From NCBI GenBank assembly GCA_964019135.1, contig OZ025252.1, positions 10,060,823 through 10,124,822 on the forward strand: a DNA stretch of 64,000 nucleotides. Direction: 5' to 3'. How positions within the stretch are numbered: position 1 is the first letter of the stretch; every line of letters starts with the position of its first letter. The DNA comes from Arenicola marina. Its lineage: Eukaryota > Annelida > Polychaeta > Arenicolidae. The position numbers were made by a program, and so were the translations under genes. The notes under the pieces are model-generated. The model did not search any database and had not been told where the DNA came from. It was given only the letters and a program-made list of their open reading frames with translations. Below are positions 45,501 to 58,346 of this stretch, in pieces.

Positions 45501-48500
45501 GTCAATTGTCAGAACATGTTTCGCCACCAGCAAACGGCGATAGGTACAACTCATTGAATAGTGTATTTGTACTTATCCCTCGTACGGGGCTAATTGTTTG
45601 CGTAAAGTTCTTACAAGGTCCCGGGGATTAAAACTTACTAGAATTTGCTGTTGTAATGATATATTCGGCTTTTGACGTTAATTTGGTTTACAGATCCGAC
45701 TTGATTGACTACAACAAGTTGACCAAATCCAATGCCACATACAATTTGAACAACTCGTTCAATGTAGCCGAAGACAAGCTGGGACTGACCAAGCTGTTAG
45801 ACGCCGAAGGTCAGTTCTTGCCCCATCCTTTACCCTATGATATATTGAAAAGCTACTAAACTGTCGTAACGCAATCGATCGTTAGAAGGTAAATGTACGA
45901 CTTCACCGATGTGTGTGTAGTCCACTGGTTTATAACTAATATATAGAGATGATACTCAGGGCCCAGGCATAGTTATGTGCTATCGTTCTCTGAATTACTA
46001 TCACGGTTTCATATACGAAAGCGAATACATGCAGCCGAGTATTGATGGGCTTTGGGTCATTATTGCAGATGTCAATGTTGAGTACCCAGATGAGAAGTCC
46101 ATCATCACTTACGTGGTCACCTACTACCACTACTTCTCCAAGATGAAGGCAGAGTCCGTGCAGGGCAGGAGAGTCGGAAAGGTACGAGCGCCATGTGTTA
46201 CTCTCAACGTCAGCGGCAACAAACACACGTGTTCTTGCTCTCCGAACGGTCTTTTAAAAATTTGGTGAAGGTAACGCAATCTGAAAATGATTATGAAGAT
46301 TGCGTATTTGTTATATGAACACATTCCAATTTAGAAAGTTATATACGGGGAATAGAAGCGTGTCTTAACTTATCACAAAAACAGAAAGAGTGTCTGGATA
46401 GCTAATTTTAAAGACAGTTAAGGCACCGTTCAGTGTTAATTTAATGTGGTTTGATGCATATTCAGTGGGTGTTCTCACGATTGAGGGCAGCCAAGGGAGG
46501 AGAAATCAGGAAAACTGGCCAAAAAGATCCATGGAGGGCAAAAAGAAATTGTTGACTTCATCCGTTGTTTTATCAGATTCAATAGTAATACTGGGGTCTA
46601 CTAATTGAATTTAATCCTTCGACATTTGTGTTAACTAATGCTTGTCTGTTACAGGTGGTCAACCAGTGTCTGGAAAACGACGAGATGATCAACCAATACG
46701 AGACGCTGACCTCTGACCTCCTGGAGTGGATCGAGAACACGATCGAGGTGCTGAACGACAGGCACTTCGCCAACTCACTGAACGGGGTCCAGCAGCAACT
46801 CACCGCCTTCAACACCTACAGGACCGTGGAGAAACCACCCAAGTAAGGCCCGTTCTGTGCCTGTGTACATCAACAAAGGAAGGTTTCAAAGGCCAAATAT
46901 AGGCTTCAATTTGCCTGACATAATTTCTAAGGCCAAATATAGGTTGCAATTTGCGCTAATTTTGTTGTTGAAACGAAACCACAGACGGGGGAGGAAGTTT
47001 GTTCAGACGGGCATAAATAAACCGAACACTCTGAATTAAAATGTGAACTCCCCCAGGCAGGAATGTGTCACCGCTATAACTTTGGTAAAGATCGAAATAT
47101 CAATCTCATAACTTTTTGTGCGACTGCACTGGATCGGAAGAAGTAGAGTGATGGAGTTTATCGGTTAGCTATCATTGGATAAATATGTGACCACAACCTA
47201 AGTTTCACGTTGTTGTGACATAAGTAACTCGGTAGCTTGCGTGGCCAAGTGATAGAACACTCCTCCAATAGGTCCCTCGCTCGACATACGGTCACAAAAC
47301 GGACCTGAAGCAACAATCCTTTTATTTTCCCCTAACAAGCCTTCTTGGCTTGTCCACCCCACTTTTTTCTACAACCTGTACTGCCTATGCTTCAGGTTCG
47401 TGGAGAAGGGCAACCTTGAGGTGCTGCTGTTCACGCTGCAGAGCAAGATGAGAGCCAACAACCAGAAGCCGTACTTCCCGAAGGAAGGCAAACTGATTTC
47501 GGATATCAACAGGGCGTGGGACCGCCTGGAGAAATCTGAGCACGAGCGGGAACTCTCCCTGAGAGACGAGCTAATTAGGTAAGTTACCCCATGCGACGTC
47601 GTGGCCTAGTCCTGTGGAGACAGCAATGGTGCCTCATGTCCTAGTCCTGTACAGACGGCATGGTGCCTCATGTCTTAGTCCTGTACAGACGGCATGGTGC
47701 CTCATGTCTTAGTCCTGTACAGACGGCATGGTGCCTCATGTCCTAGTCCTGTACAGACGGCATGGTGCCTCATGTCCTAATCCTGTACAGACGGCATGGT
47801 GCCTCATGTCCTGGTCCTGTACAGACGGCATGGTGCCTCATGTCCTAGTCCTGTAGAGGCGGCATGTCTTAGTCCTGTACAGACGGCATGGTGCCTCATG
47901 TCTTAGTCCTGTACAGACGGCATGGTGCCTCATGTCTTAGTCCTGTACAGACGGCATGGTGCCTCATGTCTTAGTCCTGTACAGACGGCATGGTGCCTCA
48001 TGTCCTAGTCCGGTACAGACGGCATGGTGCCTCATGTCCTAGTCCTGTACAGACGGCATGGTGCCTCATGTCCTGGTCCTGTACAGACGGCATGGCGCCT
48101 CATGTCCTGGTCCTGTACAGACGGCATGGTGCCTCATGTCTTAGTCCTGTACAGACGGCATGGTGCCTCATGTCCTAGTCCTGTAGAGGCGGCATGTCTT
48201 AGTCCTGTACAGACGGCATGGTGCCTCATGTCTTAGTCCTGTACAGACGGCATGGTGCCTCATGTCTTAGTCCTGTACAGACGGCATGGTGCCTCATGTC
48301 TTAGTCCTGTACAGACGGCATGGTGCCTCATGTCTTAGTCCTGTACAGACGGCATGGTGCCTCATGTCCTAGTCCTGTACAGACGGCATGGTGCCTCATG
48401 TCTTAGTCCTGTACAGACGGCATGGTGCCTCATGTCTTAGTCCTGTACAGACGGCATGGTGCCTCATGTCTTAGTCCTGTACAGACGGCATGGTGCCTCA

Positions 48501-51500
48501 TGTCTTAGTCCTGTACAGACGGCATGGTGCCTCATGTCCTGGTCCTGTACAGACGGCATGGTGCCTCATGTCTTAGTCCTGTACAGACGGCATGGTGCCT
48601 CATGTCTTAGTCCTGTACAGACGGCATGGTGCCTCATGTCCTAGTCCTGTACAGACGGCATGGTGTCTCATGTCTTAGTCCTGTACAGACGGCATGGTGC
48701 CTCATGTCCTAGTCCTGTACAGACAGCATGGTGCCTCATGTCTTAGTCCTGTACAGACGGCATGGTGCCTCATGTCCTGGTCCTGTACAGACGGCATGGT
48801 GCCTCATGTCCTAGTCCTGTACAGACGGCATGGTGCCTCATGTCTTAGTCCTGTACAGACGGCATGGTGCCTCATGTCCTAGTCCTGTACAGACGGCATG
48901 GTGCCTCATGTCCTAGTCCTGTACAGACGGCATGGTGCCTCATGTCCTGGTCCTGTACAGGCGGCATGGGGCCTCATGTCCTAGTCCTGTACAGGCGGCA
49001 TGGTGCCTCATGTCCTGGTCCTGTACAGGCGGCATGGTGCCTCATGTCCTGGTCCTGTACAGACGGGTCCTGTACAGACGGCATGGTGCCTCATGGCTTA
49101 GTCCTGTACAGACGGCATGGTGCCTCATGTCATGGTCCTGTACAGACGGCATGGTGCCTCATGTCCTGGTCCTCTACAGACGGCATGGTGCCTCATGTCC
49201 TAGTCCTGCCTCATGGGTGTGTTTCTATGGGTAGGAAAAGCGATTACTTCATTGCTAACGTCCCTACGCCCCCTGTGTGTGTTACAGGCAGGAGAAGCTT
49301 GAACAGCTGGCGGCGCGCTTCGACCGCAAGGCCGGCATGAGGGAGACGTGGCTGAGCGAGAACCAGCGCCTCGTATCCCAGGACAACTTCGGGTACGACC
49401 TGGCGGCTGTGGAGGCGGCCTGCAAGAAGCACGAGGCCATCGAGACGGACATCCTGGCCTACGAGGAGAGGGTGCAGGCTGTGGTGGAGGTGGCGCGCGA
49501 ACTGGAGCAGGAGGACTACCACGACATCGACAGAATCAATGCCAGGTCAGCCAGTCAGCCATGCCAGCCAAGACACTCCAGTAGTACCACATCACTATTA
49601 CACAGCGTCACTCTTATGATTATTACAATAGATCTTTCTCATATTATATATATCTGGGTATTTTGCTGCCAGCGACGCCAAATGCTCATCTGATTCACTT
49701 GGCAAGACACAATATAATAATATTGATATATCTATTTGATGGCTTCCTTGTCCCGTGCAGTAGTTCACAGGGTGTTCTATCGTTGTCTACATTAGTCTGC
49801 CACTGATATAATGTGTTGGTCTGTTTCCAGGAAGGACAACGTTTTGCGGCTCTGGAACTACCTTCTGGAGCTGCTCCGTGCCCGGCGGATGCGTCTGGAG
49901 CTGTCCTTGCAGTTGCAGAAGATCTTCCAGGAGATGCTCTACATCCTGGACTGGATGGATGAAATCAAGGTGAGCTCAGTTTGCTGGAGTCGTCGCGAAA
50001 AAGTGACTGAATATACGATACAGGCTGGTAGTAAAGAAATAGTGCGACTGCTGAATTTCCTGTGATAAACTGTCCTCCTTTCCTATGAATTTATGTAATG
50101 CAATTTACTTACTTTACTTACAGAAGGCTAAAATATTCTCTTGGTTCGTGCAACATCGTACGTTGTGACATTTGCAATAGTCTTTAACGGGTATTGTGAC
50201 GACTACAATGGGCTATGTAACAGATGTGACATCTGCAATGGGCTATGTAACAGATGTGACATCTGCATGGTCTATGCAACAGATGTGACATCTGCAATGA
50301 TCTATGCAACAGATGTGACCTCTGCAATGGTCTATGTAACGTATATGATGACCGCTGCCTATAACGCACATTACACCTGTGTTGACGCCTGATGTACCTT
50401 GTCTGTCATAGGCGCGCTTGCAGTCTGAGGACTACGGGAAACACCTGATGGGCGTGGAAGACCTGCTGCAGAAACACAGCCTGCTCGAGGCTGACATCAA
50501 CGTCGTCGGGGACAGGGTCAAGGCTGTCAACTCCAACGCCGATAAGTTCGTGTCGGGAGAATTCCCGGATGCTGGCGGTAAGTGTCCTGTGGCGGGGGCA
50601 AGCATGATGAATATGAATGGGGTAACTCCATCAGCAGTATGTGAAGGGAGAAATATGTCCATTGTAAAGATCAGGCCTTGCGTTGACGTCTAGTTGGTGG
50701 AATTCTGTATTGTGTGGCGTGAGCTGGCTGGACACCCCAGCTGGCCATGCCATTGACGGGCGGTAGCGGCGGGGGCGGCCTCCACGATGGCGTTATGACG
50801 ATGGTGTCCACGATGGCATTATGACTATGGTGTTGTCCATTGCAGAGTACAAGCCGTGCGACCCGCAGGTGGTCGAGGACCGCATGAAGCACCTGGAGGC
50901 CGCCTACGAGGAGCTGCTGCAGCTGGCCAGAGACCGCCATGATCGCCTTGACGACTCGAGGAAACTGTGGCAGTTCTTCTCCGACATGGCCGACGAGGAG
51001 ACGTGGATCCGCGAGAAGGAGCAGCTCATGTCCTCCCCGGACCTGGGCCACGACCTGACCAGCGTCAACCTGCTCCTCAGCAAACACAAGGTAGGTCTCC
51101 ATATGTGCTTCCCAACTCATAAAGCGCCCTGCCGCATGAAAAGTACAACAACAGAGTGTCGGTGGTTGCTATAGCCCACGGATTGTGCTAGTGGAATGGA
51201 TGTTCTCATTAGAAGTGGCCGTTCTCTTTGCTTCCTTATCCTACGGGTGGCTTATGTCTACTAGAACACAGATTGGTCAAGATGTGTGTGTATGGACGGG
51301 GGCCGCGGTCAATGCCAGTGTAAATACCAGGTGACCCTACGGATTTACAATAATAATAATATACTAGTTGCCAAGTCTTGACCAGTCTTGACCAGTATAA
51401 TCTAGGTCTCTCAAACTTGACCTAACAGGCTTTGTAACTTGTCATACGGGGTAACAATAATACGTAATGCTTCACTAGGCTTTTGTTTGTGTGGTCTGGA

Positions 51501-54500
51501 CTAATATGTTACATCAAATGTTTCTTACTTTGGACTTTTTCCTGTTTTCTGATAACTGACCCTGTCCCAGTGAACCGATGTGTTTCTTGACGCCCTCCTT
51601 AGTTTGGTTTTTATTAATTTACCGCATGGGTGTTGGTGTTACGTGTGACATAGTGTAGAACCTTCAGGGAACTGAAGGGAGTGTCGTGGTAGTGGTTGAC
51701 GTGTCTTCCCTCCTCAGGCTATACAGGACGACTGCGACGAGCGTCGTGCCCACACGTTGGAAAACGTTAAATCTTTTACTGGCGAAATGCTGGAGAAGGC
51801 TGGTATCTGGTTCCTATTTGCTCGCTTCCATCCCGCCACCGCAGCCTGACCTCCCTGCTCCAAAATCTGCGCGGCACTTGCGTTTTGTATATTTCGTATC
51901 AAATCATTGGCCTAGCGAGGAAACATTATTTGCCTCTACACAAGACCTTGCAATGGCATCGGAATGATAATTCACGTTTCGGATGTCTTTTGTCGATAAT
52001 TCAATTTGTGATACTGCTTGTCCGCATGGTTTGGAGGATATTTAGAGTAAAGGGATTTCCTGCTGTTTGATTACTTCCTCATGGCACCATTAGAAGTGCT
52101 GCTGCAAGAGGGCACCGAATGCCTTAATTTTAGTACTTTAGCGGCAATTCTGGTACTCTGTGTAAGAAGATCACAATCGCACACTGAAAAACATGTGTCC
52201 TATGCAAGCAGGCCAGTACATTACGCCCCGAGCACTGAACGTGAATCAACGAAATACAAATAATAATTTACTTCCAACATACTAAGACCGATATTTCGGA
52301 CTACGCTCAGAACACTTTATGGTGTTGCTAGAAAGTTTGGTCGTCCGCAGCCGTAATATATCATGATAAATAGACAGAATATGGCCTTAGCGTTGCCCGC
52401 AGTATCGGTTTTGGGACCTTAGGGGTAAATAGTCTCCAGATTGCTTGTATTAACGCCCAGTGAAGCATATTGGTAGAGGACAATAGTTCACTTTGCCAGT
52501 GTGAGCTACATTGCCAATTGTGATCAATGTGCCTTTGATTTATCGTTATGACAAGAGGTTTGCAGCGTGTCCTGTTCATGCTATATTTGTTTATAGAGGT
52601 GCTCGTTATTACACGTTATCACTCCTGTGACACCTTGACACCATTATGGTGCTGGCGATCAATAACGAAGCCCTGCTGTCTCTGCACCAATTTGAGACAA
52701 TGCTAGGACATCTACAAGTATAACGATTTGCTTAAAGTGTGTCGTCCCATACTTAATCATGTTGCCTATCCATCTTATACGCGTAATTCATTCCGATTAT
52801 TATAAACGATCAGATGACAAGCCAGGTTTATCTGCTGTATATACCTTGCCATTGCTATTCCCATTTCTTGCACTTTTTTTTTATCACATTCTTCATTGCA
52901 TAATACGTCTGACGATCATAGTAAATTGACCACTGCTTATCACCAAAGACTACATTTTAGGGAACTTTCTATGCCAACTGGCTCGATATGTCTAACTATA
53001 GTGGTAGACCATTGTTCCCCAATTAGCCTTATCTGTCTAACTGTAGTTGAGGGATCTTTGTTAACCAAATAGTTGATCTGTCTAACTGTAGTTTAAGGAC
53101 CATCGTTACCCTACCATTTCGATGTCTTAACTGTAGTTGAAGGACCATCGTTACCCAGCCAGCCACCAAATAATTGAAATTTTCATGTAACCAATTTTAT
53201 ATGTCGAACTATAGTTGAAAGATAATCGTTACCCAACCATTTCGATATGTCTAATTGTAGTTGAAGGACCATCATTACCCAACAATTTCGATATGTCTAA
53301 CTGTAGTTGAAGGCCCATCGTTACCCAACCATTTCGATATGTCTAACTAGTTGAAGGCCCATCGTTACCCAACCATTTCGATATGTCTAACTGTAGTTGA
53401 AGGCCCATCGTTATCCAACCATTTCGATGTCTAACTGTAGTTGAAGGCCCATCGTTACCCAACCATTTCGATGTCTAACTGTAGTTGAAGGCCCATCGTT
53501 ACCCAACCATTTCGATATGTCTAACTGTCTGCGCTTGGTCCTTCAGTCGAACGAGGACGAGCTGAACGCCCGCTACAGCCACCTTCAGTCGATGCTGAAG
53601 GTGGGTGAGGAACTGATCGCCTCGGGCAACTTGGGCTCTGACAAGATCCAGGAGCGGACGGACGAGATCAACACAGCCTGGAACAACCTGATGGAGTTGG
53701 CTGCCCTCAGAAGGAAGCGTCTCAATGAGGCGGTCGACTACTACCAGGTCAGTCACCTCGGTGCCACGTCCGCCAGCATCAACAGTATAACGCAAGGGGG
53801 AGGGGGGGGGGGGGGGGCAATTTATCTTACTTTATGAAATAACGGTCTTGAGACAGATTTTTGCAGTTTTTACAAAAAAAGTGCATTAGTTGAATATTGA
53901 TATTCACCAAAAGTATACAGCAAGTTCAATAATTTGAGTGAAATATATATGTTTAATCTGTTACGTGAAGTGACTCCTGGAATGGCACGCCGTGGAGGCG
54001 ATCGGTGCGCCTCCCGTTACAAGGAGGAGACAGTGGGTAACCACGATACAGAGCGTTATTCCGCCCGCCACATAGCAGGTCAGCCCCCCACCACCCCCCC
54101 CCCCCTGATGTGCTGAGCGTCTGGTGCTGTACTTTCAGTTTTTCGCTGACGCCGACGACGTTGACACTTGGATGGTGGACACGCTGCGTCTCGTGTCCAG
54201 CGAGGATGTCGGCAAGGACGAGGCCAGCGCCCAGTCCCTGCTGAAGAAACACCGGGTGAGTGGTTCCGCGGGTGACCGCAGCGACTGTCACATCGCCATA
54301 CAGCTCGTTATTTCACTGACCCAGGAGAGATATCTGTGCCGCAATGTTCGCCACATGTACGGCAGTCTCCCTTGCTCAGTTGATAAGATCAACAGGTCGG
54401 CACCCGCATCCGGGGCAACCGTGATCCAACCCCATTCCATTCTCCCGGTAGGTTTCTTGGCCCAGTCTAGCTTTCATGTGCGCCAAAGCGGCCCAACACA

Positions 54501-57500
54501 CCCCGTAGTTCATGTTTTTCGTTTGACCCTGTATTCTACCGACCGTGGTCTGTAAGTCCACGACGCCGCGTACTCACTTGGTGTCGTCTGTGGTCGCAGG
54601 ACATTTCGGACGAGTTGGAGAACTACGCGACGGTGGTGCAGGCGCTGCATGAGCAGGCTGCGGCCCTGGGGGAAGAGGACCGCGACTCCCCGGACGTGCA
54701 GGGCCGCCTGGCCAGCATCGACCGCCGCTACCAGGAGCTTCAGGAGCTGGCGAAGATCCGCAAGCAGCGCCTGCACGACGCGCTGGCCCTCTACCAGCTC
54801 TTCAACGACGCCGACGGGGTCGACCAATGGATCACGGAGAAGGCAAGTACTGCCGCGTGGTGACTGGTAGGGCCTCGAGTAAATGCGGGATTCTGAACCT
54901 TGAAAAAGTTATAGGGTTACAGTGCTATCTCCCTCTAGTCTGGTTGGTGTGGGAGAAGTTATACTGTTACAGTGCTATCTCCCTCTAGTCTGGGTGGTGT
55001 GGGAGAAGTTATACTGTTACAGTGCTATCTCCCTCTATTCTGGGTGGTGTAGGAGAAGTTATTCTGTTACAGTGCTATCTCCCTCTAGTCTGGGTGGTGT
55101 GGGAGAAGTTATAATGTTACAGTGCTATCTCCCTCTATTCTGGGTGGTGTAGGAGAAGTTATTCTGTTACAGTGCTGACTCCCTCTAGTCTGGGTGGTGT
55201 GGGAGAAGTTATTCTGTTACAGTGCTATCTCCCTCTAGTCTGGGTGGTGTAGGAGAAGTTATTCTGTTACAGTGCTATCTCCCTCTATTCTGGGTGGTGT
55301 AGGAGAAGTTATAATGTTACAGTGCGTTCTCCCTCTATTCTGGGTGGTGTAGGAGACGTTATAATGTTACAGTGCTTTCTCCCTCTGTGGGTGGTGTAGG
55401 AGAAGTTATAATGTTACAGTGCTATCTCCCTCTATTATGGGTGGTGTAGGAGACGTTATAATGTTACAGTGCTATCTCCCTCTATTCTGTGTGGTGTAGG
55501 AGAAGTTATAATGTTACAGTGCTATCTCCCTCTATTCTGGGTGGTGTAGGAGAAGTTATAATGTTACAGTGCTATATCTTTCTATTCTGGGTGGTGTAGG
55601 AGAAGTTATAATGTTATGTGGTTCTCTTCCCCCTCTATGCTGGGTGGTGTGGGAGTGGGTCGTGGCGGAGAAGTTATAATTGTATGTGGTTTTCTCGCCC
55701 TCTACCCTGGCTGGTGTAGAAGTGGGTCGTGGCGGAGAAGTTCTAATTGTATGTGGTTTTCTCGCCCTCTACCCTGGCTGGTGTGGGAGTGGGTAGTGGC
55801 GGAGGAGTTATAATTGTATGTGGTTCTCTCGCCCTCTACCCTGGCTGGTGTGGGAGTGGGTAGTGGCGGAGAAATTATAATTGTATGTGGTTTTCTCGCA
55901 CTCCACCCTGGCTGGTGTAGGAGTGGGCAGTGGCGGAGAAGTTATAATTGTATGTGGTTCTCTCGCCCTCTACCCTGGCTGGTGTGGGAGTGGGTAGTGG
56001 CGGAGAAGTTCTAATTGTATGTGGTTCTCTCGCCCTCTACCCTGGCTGGTGTGGGAGTGGGTAGTGGCGGAGAAGTTATAATTGTATGTGGTTCTCTCGC
56101 CCTCCACCCTGGCTGGTGTAGGAGTGGGTAGTGGCGGAGAAGTTATAATGTTATGTGGTTCTCTTCCCCCTCTATGCTGGGTGGTGTGGGAGTGGGTAGT
56201 GGCGGAGAAGTTATAATGTTATGTGGTTCTCTTCCCCCTCTATGCTGGGTGGTGTGGGAGTGGGTAGTGGCGGAGAAGTTATAATGTTATGTGGTTCTCT
56301 TCCCCCTCTATGCTGGGTGGTGTGGGAGTGGGTAGTGGCGGAGAAGTTATAATGTTATGTGGTTCTCTTCCCCCTCTATGCTGGGTGGTGTGGGAGTGGG
56401 TAGTGGCGGAGAAGTTATAATGTTATGTGGTTCTCTTCCCCCTCTATGCTGGGTGGTGTGGGAGTGGGTAGTGGCGGAGAAGTTATAATGTTATGTGGTT
56501 CTCTTCCCCCTCTATGCTGGGTGGTGTGGGAGTGGGTAGTGGCGGAGAAGTTATAATGTTATGTGGTTCTCTTCCCCCTCTATGCTGGGTGGTGTGGGAG
56601 TGGGTAGTGGCGGAGAAGTTATAATGTTATGTGGTTCTCTTCCCCCTCTATGCTGGGTGGTGTGGGAGTGGGTAGTGGCGGAGAAGTTATAATGTTATGT
56701 GGTTATCTTCCCCCTCTATGCTGGGTGGTGTGGGAGTGGATCGTGGCGGAGGAGTTATAATGTTATGTGGTTCTCTCGCCCTCTACCCTGGCTGGTGTAG
56801 GAGAAGCTGCTGCACAGCATGACTACAACGGACGACATCGAGGAGATTGAGATCCGCAAGGTGCGCTTCGACACTTTCGACCAGGAGATGAAGGCCAACG
56901 AGGACAAGGTGCAGGTGGTGAACCAGCTGGCCAGCCAGCTCCTCACCAGCGAACACCCCAACTCTGAGGACGTCGTGCGCAGGGAACAGGACCTCAACGA
57001 TAGGTTTGCCACCTCGATGTCTCAAATATACATGGCCTTACTCCGGGGAATGAAAATCGACAGATTTTTCACACTTTTTTAGAAATCGGTTTCAGTCTTA
57101 TCAAAATTTGATTAACTTCACCCTTGTCGTTAAATTCAGAGTGACCTTAAGTTAGCTACCTCACCCGTATAGCCAAATGCACCGTTATGGTTAAGTGACT
57201 TACCCCACCGTACATTTAATTCTCACAATCACCCCGCTTTGGTTGTTAGAAGGTAGTCTGATCTCACCCTTGCAGTAAAATTTAGATTCACCTCACCGTT
57301 ATGGTTAAATTAAGATTTACCTGGAGATTCTAGGCCAGTCCAGTCACAGTGTGTTTCACCTCACACTGTTGTTACCTTTTACGAAGTAAAATGCGGTTGA
57401 TTGTATGTCTGGGATATTCTCGCAGGTGGTCTACTCTCCGCAATATGGCGGATGACAAGAGGAACAACTTGAATCTCTCGCACAGCGTTAACACGTGGCA

Positions 57501-58309
57501 TATGGAATGCCAGGAAACAATGGTGAGTTCCCTAAGGCGGATGTCGTGTCACTATATCTTAAAAATATTGTCACTGTATATGTCAATATATTGTCAGTGT
57601 ATATCTTAATATATTGTCAGTGTATATATCAATATATTAGTCGCTGTATATATCAATATATTGTTACTGTATATATCAATATATTGTCACTGTATATATA
57701 AATATATTAGTCGCTGTATTTCTCGATACATGTACATTGTCGCCATTTCACAATACAATGTCGATGTATTGCTCAATATATTGTCGCTGTATTGCTCTAT
57801 ACATATTCGCTGTATTGCTCTATACATATTCGCTGTATTGCTCTATACAGTGTCACTGTATTTCTCAATACGTGATCGCTGTATTTCTTAAAAGGTTGTC
57901 GCTACATTTCTCAATATATTGTGACTAATTCTCCATGTATTGACACTGTATGTGACGATGTATTACCATTGAGCTGGGCGAGCTGGGAGACCGTTGTCAA
58001 GGTCCCTTGTCACCTTCCGTTCCTCCCCCTGTGCTGTTGAGTGTATGTAAGTAGTTTCGTGACTGGTGTGACGTATCTCTCCCTAGACGTGGATCCGCGA
58101 GAAGGCCAAACTGATCGAGTCCACTGACGAGCTGGGCAACGACCTTGCCGGAGTGATGACCCTGCAGAGGCGTCTCGGTGGCCTTGAGCGTGACCTTGCT
58201 GCGATTCAGGCTAGGGTTAGTAGTCCCTTAATACTCTCCCCAAGTCCCTCCTGACTACAGCTACATTGGTCCAGTAATGTATCTCCTGCCCATGACATGT
58301 AACCCTATG

Positions 58310-58346
<37 letters not shown>

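Noticed and set aside
47990-49340. Repeated frames [15 protein letters not shown]... and a CRISPR-like look of the 34-bp array
   Set aside because: Units are contiguous without variable spacers, and this is an animal intron, so it is not a CRISPR array. The frames are shadows of the repeat.
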